From Bacteroidales bacterium (GTDB lineage: Bacteria; Bacteroidota; Bacteroidia; Bacteroidales; UBA932), in the NCBI GenBank assembly GCA_017501525.1, contig JAFVWT010000010.1:105118-169117 (forward strand): a stretch of 64,000 nucleotides of DNA, read 5' to 3'. The position numbers were made by a program, and so were the translations under genes. The notes under the pieces are model-generated. The model was given only the letters and a program-made list of their open reading frames with translations. It had not been told where the DNA came from and did not search any database. Position 1 is the first letter of the stretch, and each line of letters begins with the position of its first letter. Positions 1-9,552 of the stretch are shown here, one piece after another.

Positions 1-565
1 ACCCCATTATTGAACCGTAGAAAGTGATAGATTTGTCAATATCGCTTACCCCGAGGATTACCCCATTGACACCGCCTGTATCTTTTTTCTCCTTCAGAAA
101 TTCATAATTGTCTGATTCCACTTCGAAAAGGTTACCCCAGGGGTCTTTTACAAAAAAGTGTTCTTTTCCGGATGGGGCTGCAGATGGTTCTGTAAGGAGA
201 TTGTAGCCGTTGCTCTTCATCCTGTTGTATGCCCCTTTAACATCGGGGGATTTCACCTTGCAGGCAAATATACCGTAGTCTCCAAATTCAGGAGTGAATG
301 TTATGTGGTTTAGCTCTCTTCCACGAGGTTCCCACACCTCAAATCCTCCACCTCCGCGGAGATTGTATACCAGAATAGCAAATCTTCTTTGAGGTTTTCC
401 TGCTGTATAGGGGAGCATCTTTTCTGCGACCCCTTCATCTCCAAATATCTTTGTGTCAAATCCAAAGGCCTCCTTGTACCAGGCCCAGCATTTTTCAACA
501 TTCTCCACTCCGATACCCACTTGTTGGATACCACAGATTACTTTTCTATTTACTTTTTTTGTCAT
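1..565 (-). CDS. VOC (glyoxalase/bleomycin-resistance) family protein, C-terminus cut by window edge
   Basis: The leftward frame opens with ATG at 565 and stays open to the window edge, giving 188 codons. The first about 130 residues read as one vicinal-oxygen-chelate module: an opening GIQQVGIGVENVEKCWAWYK, then FEVWEPRGRELNH, then a closing KDPWGNLFEVE. A second module begins after it (GVILGVSDIDKSITFYGS), so this is a two-module VOC protein. Such proteins bind a metal and act in isomerisation, dioxygenation or thiol transfer; the substrate cannot be read from sequence. The SDR gene ends just upstream in the same direction, so the two may be co-transcribed. Confidence 0.8.
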   Translation of the reverse strand, partial: MTKKVNRKVICGIQQVGIGVENVEKCWAWYKEAFGFDTKIFGDEGVAEKMLPYTAGKPQRRFAILVYNLRGGGGFEVWEPRGRELNHITFTPEFGDYGIFACKVKSPDVKGAYNRMKSNGYNLLTEPSAAPSGKEHFFVKDPWGNLFEVESDNYEFLKEKKDTGGVNGVILGVSDIDKSITFYGSIMG

Positions 566-587
566 GATTCTTAAATTTCTTCTTAGT

Positions 588-619
588 TGAACCTCTGGGT
601 TTATGGAAGTTTCCGTTAA
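588..619 (+). repeat. family A repeat, right-end remnant
   Basis: GGGTTTATGGAAGTTTCCG followed by TTAAT closely matches the right terminus of family A (compare GATTTTATAGAGGTTTCC at 55136-55153). Only the right end is recognisable. Its orientation is opposite to the flanking genes, unlike the other copies, and it overlaps the stop codon of the SDR gene (616-618). Confidence 0.45.
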
Positions 620-1407
620 TGTGCAGAGACTTTTCTCGCTAAAATCCAAAACAGCCAGGGAGTATATTTGTAAAAGTATGCCATCAGTAGCTCTTTACCG
701 CCGATAAGTTTCTGATGTTTCTCTTTTGCAATAGCTTTGATAGCCACTTTTGCACATTTTGTAACGTCCATGCCATTGGCTTGTCCGGGATCCATCTTCC
801 CGAATTTTTCTCCTGAGGCAAGAATTGCACTTTTGGAGATTTCAGTTCTGATTCTTCCTGGGATCAGGAATGTTACTTTTATGTGTGGATATTCCAGAGC
901 CAAAGATTCATAGAAACCTAGAAGTGCATGTTTGGATGCGCAGTAGGCAGAACGGAGAGGGAATCCGAATAGTCCGGAGATAGAAGTCGTTACAGCTATG
1001 TGCACATCTTTGGATGCAAGAAGCATATCTTTAAGGCTCTTTATGAGGTAGACCCCTCCGAAATAGTTTATTTCCATCAATTTCCTGTCAATGGTAATAT
1101 CTGTTTCAAGGGTCATCGCTCTTTGTGAGATCCCTGCGTTCAGGACGAAGAAATCTATGTTGAACTTTTCCTCTCTTATATATTCAACAAGGGAATCTAT
1201 TGAGGAACTATCCTCAAGGTTCAATTCTTTATACCAAGCCTTGACCCCAAGTTTCATGCAGTTTTCTCTAACTTTTTTTAGGGAGTCTTCTCCCAGGCCA
1301 GTCAATATTATGTTTGTCCCTTTTTTGGCAAACTGATATGCAATAGCCTCTCCAATACCTGTTCCACCTCCTGTTATAAGGAGTGTCTTATTCTTAAATT
1401 CTACCAT
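616..1407 (-). CDS. SDR family NAD(P)-dependent oxidoreductase
   Basis: A 263-residue classical short-chain dehydrogenase/reductase. The Rossmann motif TGGGTGIG is at residues 12-19, the NAG motif at about 90-92, the catalytic serine region TSISG at 141-145 and YCASK (Tyr155, Lys159) follows. The C-terminus is hydrophobic (FYKYTPWLFWILARK), as in membrane-associated DHRS7-like SDRs. I chose the ATG at 1407 because the Rossmann strand follows directly; an in-frame extension to 1530 is open, but it translates a family A repeat and is lysine-rich with no SDR character. The substrate is unknown. It lies downstream of the RND efflux operon, separated by the repeat. Confidence 0.85.
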   Translation of the reverse strand: MVEFKNKTLLITGGGTGIGEAIAYQFAKKGTNIILTGLGEDSLKKVRENCMKLGVKAWYKELNLEDSSSIDSLVEYIREEKFNIDFFVLNAGISQRAMTLETDITIDRKLMEINYFGGVYLIKSLKDMLLASKDVHIAVTTSISGLFGFPLRSAYCASKHALLGFYESLALEYPHIKVTFLIPGRIRTEISKSAILASGEKFGKMDPGQANGMDVTKCAKVAIKAIAKEKHQKLIGGKELLMAYFYKYTPWLFWILARKVSAH

Positions 1408-1432
1408 ATTCAGTCTTTTGTAAGAGACAAAT

Positions 1433-1615
1433 TTAAGGAAACTTCTATAAAATCCACGTTTTGGAGCCTGAATTCTAAAACTTTTGCCTCCTTTATGTTT
1501 TTTATCTGAATCTTTTTCCCTTTCCTTCACTCAGATATCCCGGATATGTACGATCAGTAGAGGCGGAAATCTTCTCAGAGAATATTCGATAAAACCTGCA
1601 ATGTATTTTACAGAG
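1433..1615 (-). repeat. family A dispersed repeat, long form
   Basis: Read leftward, this copy starts at the stop codon of the efflux outer-membrane gene (CTCTGTAAAAT, where TAA is the stop) and ends AAACGTGGATTTTATAGAAG then TTTCC, about 30 nt before the SDR start. It contains TTCTCTGAGAAGATTT, a central hairpin ATATCC/GGATAT, and GGCAAAAGTTTTAGAATT. It aligns almost end to end with the copy at 29861-30035, including the arms on both sides of the central hairpin, while the central hairpin sequence itself differs. Confidence 0.8.
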
Positions 1616-2987
1616 TTTTACTTCCTTTCCAACCACCCCCAAGAGCTTTATAAAGTTCAATCAAGGCAATGTATTCATCCCTGACGGCATTTGTGAGGTC
1701 GATCTCTGCATTAAGATAGCTTCGTTGGGCGTCAAGTACATCGATATAGCTGATATGTCCGTTGATATGTTGGAAAAGGGCCAAATCGACATATTTGCGG
1801 GAGGCATCCTTAAGATTCTGCATTAGTTCTACGGTTTTGTTGGCGGAAGTATATGATATAACTGCATCATTGACTTCTTTAAATGCCTGAAGTACCTTCT
1901 TCTCGTATTGGAATCTCTGGGCATCGTATGCTTTGATGGCTGCCTCATATTTTGCTTTGCGTTTGCCAAAGGAGAATACGGGTGATGTGAGTTCACCAAT
2001 CATATAAGTGAGGGGAGATGCAAAGAAACCTTCAAATCCGTTGTTTTCCAACCCGCCCTCAAGGCTGATTACAAATCGGGGAAATCTGTCGGCCCATGCA
2101 TAACCAACATTTTCCATAGCCCCTTTGAGTCCTTGTTCTGCCGCTCTGATGTCGGGCCTGCGTTTGAGCAAATCGGATGGAATCCCCACTTGTAGCATTT
2201 TGGTATCCAGATTATATCTGTGGATATGTGCCCTATTGATCGGACCGGGAAGTTCCCCGGCAAGTAGTGAAATCTCATTCTCCTTCATCTCTATTTCGCG
2301 CAGCAAATCGGGAATAAGAGAGGCTGTAGTTGCATACTCTACCTGTGCCTGTTGATAGGGGATTTCTGATGTCAGCCCCCCTTCAAACCTCAAACGTGCT
2401 TTGTTGAGGTCTTCTTCTCTTGTCTCAAGTGTACGTGAGATGATTTCAAGTTCACTGTCGAGAGCTATAAGTTCAAAATAGCTGATGGCAACTTGGGAAA
2501 TAAGGGTAATTTGCATAGCCCTTTGCCCTTCAATACTTTCCAGATACTCCGCCAGTGCTTCTCTGTTGGCATGGCGCAATCTTCCGAAGAAGTCTATTTC
2601 CCAGGATAAATTAAGTTTTGCTGTTACTTCTATATCTGTTTTTGGAGAATCTCCACTATAATTGTAGGATTCCCTGTCAATATATGCTTCAGCTCCAATA
2701 CTTGGAAATTGGTCAGCTCTGGCAACTCTGTGCAGTTTCTCCAATTCCTGAACCTTGGCACTTGCACTAAGAAGATCTTTATTGTTCTCCAAAGTCTTGT
2801 CAATGAGATTGCGCAGTATTGTATCGGCGATAATCTCAGTCCAATGCAGGTCGGCAAGACATAGGGAATCTTTTGAGAGTTCTGCCACCACTTTGTCAGG
2901 AAGGGTGATTTGAGGTTCAATACATTTCTTTGAAGCAGAACAACTTCCTGCCATTACAACAGCAATAAGCAATATTATGATTCTCAT
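1608..2987 (-). CDS. RND efflux outer membrane lipoprotein (TolC/OprM-like factor)
   Basis: A 459-residue outer membrane factor of the NodT/OprM type: the trimeric exit duct of a tripartite efflux pump. The N-terminus is a lipoprotein signal with lipobox AGSC and lipid-carrying Cys16. Two alternating alpha-helical OEP repeats follow; KRRPDIRAAEQGL is the conserved motif at the start of the second repeat, and LDAQRSYLNAEIDL closes the last helical hairpin. It overlaps the preceding transporter gene by 4 bp (ATGA), which suggests translational coupling in a three-gene operon. The stop codon lies inside a family A repeat. Confidence 0.93.
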   Translation of the reverse strand: MRIIILLIAVVMAGSCSASKKCIEPQITLPDKVVAELSKDSLCLADLHWTEIIADTILRNLIDKTLENNKDLLSASAKVQELEKLHRVARADQFPSIGAEAYIDRESYNYSGDSPKTDIEVTAKLNLSWEIDFFGRLRHANREALAEYLESIEGQRAMQITLISQVAISYFELIALDSELEIISRTLETREEDLNKARLRFEGGLTSEIPYQQAQVEYATTASLIPDLLREIEMKENEISLLAGELPGPINRAHIHRYNLDTKMLQVGIPSDLLKRRPDIRAAEQGLKGAMENVGYAWADRFPRFVISLEGGLENNGFEGFFASPLTYMIGELTSPVFSFGKRKAKYEAAIKAYDAQRFQYEKKVLQAFKEVNDAVISYTSANKTVELMQNLKDASRKYVDLALFQHINGHISYIDVLDAQRSYLNAEIDLTNAVRDEYIALIELYKALGGGWKGSKTL

Positions 2988-5900
2988 TGTGCAGTCCTCC
3001 TGTTTTTTAAGAATGCTCTTGTTTTATGAATCCAGACAAAGAAGAAAGGAACCAGCAGAATTCCGATTGAAATAGCGACCATCATTCCGAAGAATACCCC
3101 TACGCCAATACTTTGTCTGCTTGCTGCTCCCGGTCCACTCGCTAATACCAAGGGAAGCATTCCGAGTATGAATGTCAATGATGTCATTACAATCGGTCTG
3201 AAACGCATAACTCCTGCATTTACGGCAGCCTCTATAACATCAACCCCTTTGTGAACTTCGTTCTGGGCAAATTCTACAATAAGAATTGCGTTCTTGGCTG
3301 CCAGTCCGATGAGCATGACAAGCCCTATCTGAAAATATACATTGTTTTCAAGTCCGAAAAGTGTAATACCTAAAAATGCTCCAAGGCAGGCAACCGGTAG
3401 AGACAGAAGTACAGCTACGGGGATAGACCAACTTTCATATTGTGCTGCAAGGAATAGGAATACAAAAAGGAATGCAAGCATGATAACTAAGCCGGTCTGC
3501 CCACTCTGTTGTTTCTCTTGATATGAAAGACCGCTCCATTCAATGCCGATCTCTTTGGGAAGTTTCTCTCTTGCAATTTCCTCAAGGACTCTCATGGCTT
3601 GTCCCGAACTATATCCGGGGGCAGCCTCTCCGGTTATTGTAGAAGAGTAGTACATATTGAACCTTTTCAAACTTCCAGGCCCTGTCGTATATGTGGTAGT
3701 ACCCAATGATGTGATAGGAATCATTTTACCTCCGTTTCCTCTGACAAAATAGAGATTCATATTGTCGCGGTATGCTCTATATGGTGCGTCGGCTTGCAGA
3801 TATACTCTGTAAACCCTATTGAACAGGTTGAAATCGTTGACATACACACTACCTGTAAAGGTTTTCATTGTGGTAAAGATGTCCGCCACAGATACTCCCA
3901 TAAGTTTTGCCATATCTCTATCGACATTTATATATAATTGTGGAATCTCATTTTGCATAGAGGATGAGACTCTGGCAAGTTCATTTCTGCGGGAGGCGTA
4001 GTATAGTAATGTGTCAGTTGCTGATTTGAGGTCGTTGTAAGTTATATTACCCTTTGCTTCAATAGCCATTTCAAAACCACCGGAGGTTCCAAGACCGGGA
4101 ATAACAGGTGGAGAACTCAAATATACTTTTGATTCAGGATATTCAGAAAGGGATTCTCTGACCTGCTCCATAAATAACGAGAGATCTTTTTCATTCCTAT
4201 CCTCCCATGCTTTCATTATGACAGTAAGCTGACTGTTTGACTGGCTGGTTCCGAATCTGGGAGAACTTCCTGTGACATTGAGTACATGTTCCACATCCTC
4301 CTGACTCATCAGGTATGCCATGGCTCTATCTGTAACTTCTCTGGTACGCTCAAGTGATGCTCCTTCGGGGAGTTCCAGCTCAACTGTAAAATATCCTTGG
4401 TCTTCAGCAGGGATAAAACTCTGGGGCACAATTTTCATAAGGATAAAGATCAAGAGAATGGAGATGGCGTAACCAATATACACTCTCTTTGAATTGGCAA
4501 TTGATTTACGGATCATATTGCTGTAGAAAATGTTCCCTTTGTCAAGCCAGTTGTTAATGGTTCGGAATACGATATTTTGTGGTTTCTGCTCTGAGGATGA
4601 TCCCTTCAGGAATTTTGAACACATTACAGGACTTAGGGTCAATGCTACGATGGTAGATATAATCACAGATACGGCAATGGTGATAGTAAATTGGCGGTAC
4701 AGCAGTCCGGATATGCCGGAAAGGAAACTTACCGGGACAAATACGGCGCATAATACTAAAGAGGTGGCAATCAATGCTCCGGCCAATCCATTCATAGCTT
4801 TTTTAGTAGCCTGATATGGAGATAACCCTTCGGTCTTTATCAGCATGTCGACATTTTCCACCACCACAATGGCATCGTCTACCACAGTTCCGATGGCGAT
4901 TACGAGTCCAAGTAGAGTAAGGGTATTTAGTGTAAAACCAAATATAAGCATTACTCCAAATGTTCCAATCAGTGATATCGGTACGGCTATAGCGGGAATC
5001 AGTGTCGCTCTCCAGCTTTGCAAGGAGAGGAATACCACCAATATGACGAGTATCAGTGCCTCAAATAGAGTCTTGTACACTTCCTTTATCGATTGGGAGA
5101 TATATTCAGTCATATCAAAAGGTATATCATAGGAAATACCTTGAGGGAAATTACGGCTTATCTCATCCATGGCCCTTTTGACATTTTTTGATACCTCCAT
5201 AGCATTCATTCCAGGAAGCATCTTTATCTCAAGTACGGCAGCATTTTCACCATTGATACCACTCTCAGTGGTGTATGATTGTGCCTCAAGTGCAATTTCA
5301 GCAACATCTCTGAGGCGAAGTATAGAACCATCGCTGTTCGCTTTAATTACTATGTCTTCAAATTCGCTGATAGATGAAAGTCTTCCTCTTGCTACAATCG
5401 GTATTGTGACATCTATTCCATCCATGGGCTGTTGCCCCATTACACCTGCTGCCGATTCCCGATTCTGCTCTTTGATGGCATTGGTGATATCCTGAACTGT
5501 AAGACCCATTGCAGCGAGTATTTCGGGACGCACTTTTATTTGCATAGCATAGTACCTGCTACCGATATTGGATACTTGTCCAACGCCATTTACCCTTCTG
5601 AGCATATCCAGAACATTGAGTGTGGCATAGTTGCTGAGGTATATTTCGTCAAACTTTGGATCGCTTGATTTGAGAGTGATAGTCATTAGTTTGCTGGAGG
5701 CTTGCTTGTCGACAGAAATTCCATTCTGGACAACCTCGGCGGGAAGTCTTGATTCTGCCTCCTTTACCCGATTCTGGATCTCTACTGCAGCGAGGTCGGC
5801 ATTTGTTGAAATGTCAAATGTTATGGTAGCAGAAAAACTTCCGTTATTTGCACTTCGAGACTCCATATATAACATACCGGGGGTGCCATTGAGTACTTGT

Positions 5901-6100
5901 TCAATGGGGGTGGCAACTGCTTGAGATACTGTCTCGGCCCCTGCACCCGGGTATGATGCTGAAACTTTAACAACCGGAGGAACTATATTTGGATATTGGT
6001 CCACCGGTAAAAGAACAAGTCCGATAGCTCCGATAAGTACAATTATTATCGATATTACTGTCGAGAAAATAGGCCTGTCTATAAAAAAATCACTCTTCAT
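2984..6100 (-). CDS. RND multidrug efflux transporter, AcrB/MexB type (HAE1)
   Basis: A 1038-residue inner-membrane drug/proton antiporter, the full family length. It begins MKSDFFIDRPIFSTVISIII, typical of HAE1 pumps. Transmembrane segment 4 carries the proton-relay pair in GTVVDDAIVVVENV, and transmembrane segment 10 the relay lysine in GLAAKNAILIVEFA. The two large periplasmic loops sit between segments 1-2 and 7-8. The first 11 bp overlap the fusion-protein gene and the last 4 bp overlap the outer membrane factor gene, so the three form one operon. Substrates are probably amphipathic drugs, bile salts or detergents, by family analogy. Confidence 0.95.
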   Translation of the reverse strand: MKSDFFIDRPIFSTVISIIIVLIGAIGLVLLPVDQYPNIVPPVVKVSASYPGAGAETVSQAVATPIEQVLNGTPGMLYMESRSANNGSFSATITFDISTNADLAAVEIQNRVKEAESRLPAEVVQNGISVDKQASSKLMTITLKSSDPKFDEIYLSNYATLNVLDMLRRVNGVGQVSNIGSRYYAMQIKVRPEILAAMGLTVQDITNAIKEQNRESAAGVMGQQPMDGIDVTIPIVARGRLSSISEFEDIVIKANSDGSILRLRDVAEIALEAQSYTTESGINGENAAVLEIKMLPGMNAMEVSKNVKRAMDEISRNFPQGISYDIPFDMTEYISQSIKEVYKTLFEALILVILVVFLSLQSWRATLIPAIAVPISLIGTFGVMLIFGFTLNTLTLLGLVIAIGTVVDDAIVVVENVDMLIKTEGLSPYQATKKAMNGLAGALIATSLVLCAVFVPVSFLSGISGLLYRQFTITIAVSVIISTIVALTLSPVMCSKFLKGSSSEQKPQNIVFRTINNWLDKGNIFYSNMIRKSIANSKRVYIGYAISILLIFILMKIVPQSFIPAEDQGYFTVELELPEGASLERTREVTDRAMAYLMSQEDVEHVLNVTGSSPRFGTSQSNSQLTVIMKAWEDRNEKDLSLFMEQVRESLSEYPESKVYLSSPPVIPGLGTSGGFEMAIEAKGNITYNDLKSATDTLLYYASRRNELARVSSSMQNEIPQLYINVDRDMAKLMGVSVADIFTTMKTFTGSVYVNDFNLFNRVYRVYLQADAPYRAYRDNMNLYFVRGNGGKMIPITSLGTTTYTTGPGSLKRFNMYYSSTITGEAAPGYSSGQAMRVLEEIAREKLPKEIGIEWSGLSYQEKQQSGQTGLVIMLAFLFVFLFLAAQYESWSIPVAVLLSLPVACLGAFLGITLFGLENNVYFQIGLVMLIGLAAKNAILIVEFAQNEVHKGVDVIEAAVNAGVMRFRPIVMTSLTFILGMLPLVLASGPGAASRQSIGVGVFFGMMVAISIGILLVPFFFVWIHKTRAFLKNRRTAQ

Positions 6101-7319
6101 CTTTTACTTGTGTCGAATTTACAACTTCTACCTGCATTCCATGACTGAGTTTGTGGAATCCTTCTACGATAATCATTTCATCCTCTCCAAGCCCCCTTTC
6201 AACAACCACATTATTGAGGATTTCAGGACCTAATTCAATAAATCTTTTTTCTACGATATTGTCTTTCCTCACAACAAAGACAAAGGCCCCTCCTTTTTCT
6301 ATGACAAGTGCTTTGGTAGGGACAACAATAGCATTCTCCCTGACATCAAGCAACAATCTGACTTTAGTAAGTTGACCAGGTAGAAGAATGTGATCGGGAT
6401 TGGGCATTTCAGCTCTGACAGAGAATGTCCCGGTGTTGGGATCGACCTGTGGATCTGCAAAATCCACCATTCCTATAAAGGGATATTCAGAATTGTCTGC
6501 AAGGGTGATTGTGATATATGGATTCCATTTCCTCTCTTCTATCTTTTGTCCGATATTTACATTTCTCTCCTTGCTTCTAAGATAGTCCAAACCGGTCATG
6601 CTGAAATTGACTTGAACAGTATCGCTATTGACAATGGTTGCCAATAGTGATTTTCCCCCGGGACCGACCAGAGTGCCTATATCAGCACTACTTTCACTGA
6701 TAAAACCTGATATGGGTGAGCGGACAGTCGTGTAGCTGAGTGCAATTTCTGCCTGAGTCAAATCAGCCTCACTCATAACAACTTCTGCCTTTGCACTCTC
6801 GTATGCAGCTGTGGCATTGTCCAAGTCCAGACGGCTTGCTGCATTTTGTTCATATAGAGGTTTTATACGGGCCAGGTCTCTTTCTGCTTTCTGCTCCAAG
6901 GCTTTGTTTTTGTTAAGCTGTGCTTTTGCTTTCTCTACCCTGGCTTTGTATAATTTGGGGTCAATGGTAAAAAGAATGTCATTTTTTTTAATGTAGCGTC
7001 CTTCTTCAAAATGCATTTCTTCCAAATATCCCTCAACTCTGGCGCGGACCTCCACATCTTGTTTTGCTTTAATCTTACCTGCGTACTCTCCATAGATCTC
7101 GACATCTCTGACTACAACGGGTTCAGCTTCTACCTTCGGATAGACAGGAGGAATGGGTTTGGGCCATTTTAATATGACAATCAATGCGATAGCAATGAGT
7201 ACTATGGCAAAAATGATATATTTAAATCTTTTTGGGTGTGATGGTTTGATTCCTTTTACTTTAGAGGCAATTCTATTGCCTGTCCGAGTTATTCTTTCGG
7301 TGGGAATGTTTATCTGCAT
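6090..7319 (-). CDS. RND efflux periplasmic adaptor subunit (AcrA/MexA-like)
   Basis: A 409-residue membrane fusion protein linking the RND transporter to the outer membrane factor. It has a cytoplasmic N-terminus of about 32 residues and a single anchor helix (YIIFAIVLIAIALIVIL, about 34-50), rather than the lipobox of AcrA. The lipoyl half-motif VRARVEGYLEEMHFEEG (about 92-108) is followed by a coiled-coil hairpin, the second lipoyl half (TTVRSPISGFIS) and the beta-barrel. It is the first gene of the pump operon. No local TetR- or MarR-type regulator is visible on either side, so control is not obvious from context. Confidence 0.93.
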   Translation of the reverse strand: MQINIPTERITRTGNRIASKVKGIKPSHPKRFKYIIFAIVLIAIALIVILKWPKPIPPVYPKVEAEPVVVRDVEIYGEYAGKIKAKQDVEVRARVEGYLEEMHFEEGRYIKKNDILFTIDPKLYKARVEKAKAQLNKNKALEQKAERDLARIKPLYEQNAASRLDLDNATAAYESAKAEVVMSEADLTQAEIALSYTTVRSPISGFISESSADIGTLVGPGGKSLLATIVNSDTVQVNFSMTGLDYLRSKERNVNIGQKIEERKWNPYITITLADNSEYPFIGMVDFADPQVDPNTGTFSVRAEMPNPDHILLPGQLTKVRLLLDVRENAIVVPTKALVIEKGGAFVFVVRKDNIVEKRFIELGPEILNNVVVERGLGEDEMIIVEGFHKLSHGMQVEVVNSTQVKDEE

Positions 7320-7510
7320 GTAATATAAATATTATCTATAAGTTTGATTTTCCAAAAATCGTGCTAAGATATATGTTTTTTTATAATTTATTACCACATC
7401 AATTTGATTTCCCGTAATTGTGACAATGATGAAATTGTCGAGCAACCTTTTGCAAAGGGGAATTATGGAGCGAGTTCAGAAATTCAGTTGCTGAGATTTA
7501 GTCCTTTCTC

Positions 7511-8413
7511 TTATTGGGCAAGTAATGAAATTGTCGTTAGTATTCCATATAGGAGTATGTTTGACGAGGTTTCTCCCAATAGTTTGTTCAGTTCAGAACC
7601 TTGTGTCTTTGCCATTTTTCTGTTGGTATGCAGACTCCTTATCAGAAAGAATAATATGGGAAGAGCGTGACGGAATGATTTGATATCACTTATGGTAAAC
7701 ATTGTAAGAAGTGTACATATTAGTATAGAAAAAGTATATAGTACAATTCCGAACTTTGGACCAAATTTCACTATCAGTGTTTTTTTGCCACTTAGTTTAT
7801 CTTGTTCGAAGTCTCTATAGTTGTTTATGATAAGGAGTGTATCAATGGCAAATCCACAGGCTATCCCTAAGGCAGTAGTGTGCCATGTCCATATCCCTGA
7901 GCTAAGAAGGTAGAATGTAAAACCAATCGGAACAACTCCGAAGAATATCAAGACAAGAATATCACCGAGCCCCATATATGAAAGATGAGTAGTATATAGG
8001 AATGCAAATGCTATACATGCTGTTCCTATCAATATAAGCCTGAGATCGGCTATAAGTGCCAGTGGCAGACCTGCAAGGCAACATACAATTGTCACAATTA
8101 CTATTCCTGTCTTCATTGCCTTGGGGGTAATCCATCCTTGGGCACAAGCCCTTTTGGGACCTAACCTGTCTTCCCGGTCACTCCCTTTCTTGAAGTCAAA
8201 ATAGTCGTTTATCAGATTTGCATCGATCTGCATCAGCAATGCAAATAACAGAGCCAACAGAAATATTCCCCATTGGAAGACTTCTGTTGACTCCTTTATT
8301 TCGTTATAGGCCAATGCCCCGGCAATAACTACGGGAACAGCTGCTCCTGAGAGGGTTTTGAGCCGGAAGGCTTTAATCCAGGCACTGGCTGAGTTTACTT
8401 TTATCTGCTCCAT
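7511..8413 (-). CDS. menA: 1,4-dihydroxy-2-naphthoate polyprenyltransferase
   Basis: A 300-residue UbiA-superfamily membrane enzyme that attaches the polyprenyl tail to 1,4-dihydroxy-2-naphthoate, the committing membrane step of menaquinone synthesis. The two Asp-rich prenyl-diphosphate motifs are present: NDYFDFKKGSDRED (residues 69-82) and NNYRDFEQDKLSGKKTL (about 199-215). The latter pattern (NNxRDxxxDxxxGKxTL) is typical of MenA rather than UbiA. About nine hydrophobic helices can be counted. Its ATG overlaps the TGA of the DUF362 gene by one base (TGATG), so translation is probably coupled. Confidence 0.93.
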   Translation of the reverse strand: MEQIKVNSASAWIKAFRLKTLSGAAVPVVIAGALAYNEIKESTEVFQWGIFLLALLFALLMQIDANLINDYFDFKKGSDREDRLGPKRACAQGWITPKAMKTGIVIVTIVCCLAGLPLALIADLRLILIGTACIAFAFLYTTHLSYMGLGDILVLIFFGVVPIGFTFYLLSSGIWTWHTTALGIACGFAIDTLLIINNYRDFEQDKLSGKKTLIVKFGPKFGIVLYTFSILICTLLTMFTISDIKSFRHALPILFFLIRSLHTNRKMAKTQGSELNKLLGETSSNILLYGILTTISLLAQ

Positions 8414-9546
8414 CAGATTGTTATCAACTCGTATTCTCTTGTTCCGATTCCTATCTGTTGTGCGTACTCCAGTCCATATTGCCAGTTTGTATCGGGGTGC
8501 AACAAGTGGAATTTATCTTCCCCTTCATGACAATCGCAATGTCCCAATCTTCCTGTTCCGAGGGTGGGGGCTGCTATTACAAGGTCTGCGCAAGCCTGAT
8601 CAAGGGCAACGGGGTCAAATGAAGCGGCTATTCCGATATCAGGAACGATGGCAGCGTCATTGTGTACCCAGCAGTCACACTCGGGAGAGACATTCATTAT
8701 GAAATTGATATAAAAGCAAGGTTTGTCTTTCACAATCGCTTTTGTGTATTCGGCAATTTTTGCGTTGAGAACCTCAGAAGTATCCATATCCTCCACGACA
8801 GCTGCATTGTATTGACATAGGGCAATACATTGTCCGCAGCCTACGCATTTTGAATAATCTATTTGGGCAGAACGTTTTACCCCTTCAGAAGTTTCAACTT
8901 CGCAAATATGAATGGCATCGTGGTTGCAGAATTTGACACAAACATTGCAGCAACGGCAATTCTTTACCTTTACAACCGGTTTTGAAGAGGAGTGCAGTTC
9001 CATTTTTCCGGCAACGCTTGCACATCCCATCCCTATATTTTTCAAAGCACCGCCAAATCCTGTCTGCTCGTGCCCCTTAAAGTGGCTTAATGCAATAATA
9101 ATGTCTGAATCGGCAATAGCTGTACCTACTTTTGCTTTTTTGCAATATTTGCCATCTTCGATAGGGAGTTCTCTGAAGTCGGTCCCTTTGACTCCATCGG
9201 CGATGATAACATCACATTTAGCGGAGATGCGGTTGAATCCATTCTCCATAGCGCTATTCAGGTGGTCCACTGCATTGGATCTTTTTCCGGAATAGAGTGT
9301 ATTGGCATCTGTCAAATATGGTTTGCCTCCTAATGAACGGACCAAATCTGCCACTCTCGCCACATAGTTGGGGCGGATGAATGCGAGATTTCCGGGCTCT
9401 CCAAAATGGAGTTTTATTGCTACAAACTTTTGTTTGAAATCAATAGTTTCAATACCTGCTGCTCGGGCTACATTCTCCATTTTCTGTACTAATGGGGCCT
9501 TTACGGATGTGTGCAGGTCTGTGAAATATACTTTAGACTTTTCCAT
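8413..9546 (-). CDS. DUF362 domain protein with two 4Fe-4S clusters
   Basis: A 377-residue cytoplasmic iron-sulfur protein. The N-terminal two thirds are the DUF362 fold (KLHFGEPGNLAFIRP, ALSHFKGHEQTGFGGALKN); the C-terminal part has a bacterial ferredoxin pair, CRCCNVCVKFC and CVGCGQCIALC, each followed by a small hydrophobic turn. The electron partner and reaction are not known for this family. I chose the ATG at 9546; a TTG two codons upstream is also in frame. It sits 6 bp after the antiporter gene and is coupled to menA, which suggests a link to quinone or redox metabolism, but that is inference. Confidence 0.85.
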   Translation of the reverse strand: MEKSKVYFTDLHTSVKAPLVQKMENVARAAGIETIDFKQKFVAIKLHFGEPGNLAFIRPNYVARVADLVRSLGGKPYLTDANTLYSGKRSNAVDHLNSAMENGFNRISAKCDVIIADGVKGTDFRELPIEDGKYCKKAKVGTAIADSDIIIALSHFKGHEQTGFGGALKNIGMGCASVAGKMELHSSSKPVVKVKNCRCCNVCVKFCNHDAIHICEVETSEGVKRSAQIDYSKCVGCGQCIALCQYNAAVVEDMDTSEVLNAKIAEYTKAIVKDKPCFYINFIMNVSPECDCWVHNDAAIVPDIGIAASFDPVALDQACADLVIAAPTLGTGRLGHCDCHEGEDKFHLLHPDTNWQYGLEYAQQIGIGTREYELITI

Positions 9547-9552
9547 TGTCAA

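Noticed and set aside
1408-1530. In-frame 41-codon N-terminal extension of the SDR gene
   Set aside because: It is a translation of the family A repeat, lysine-rich and unlike SDR proteins; the ATG at 1407 gives a normal N-terminus.
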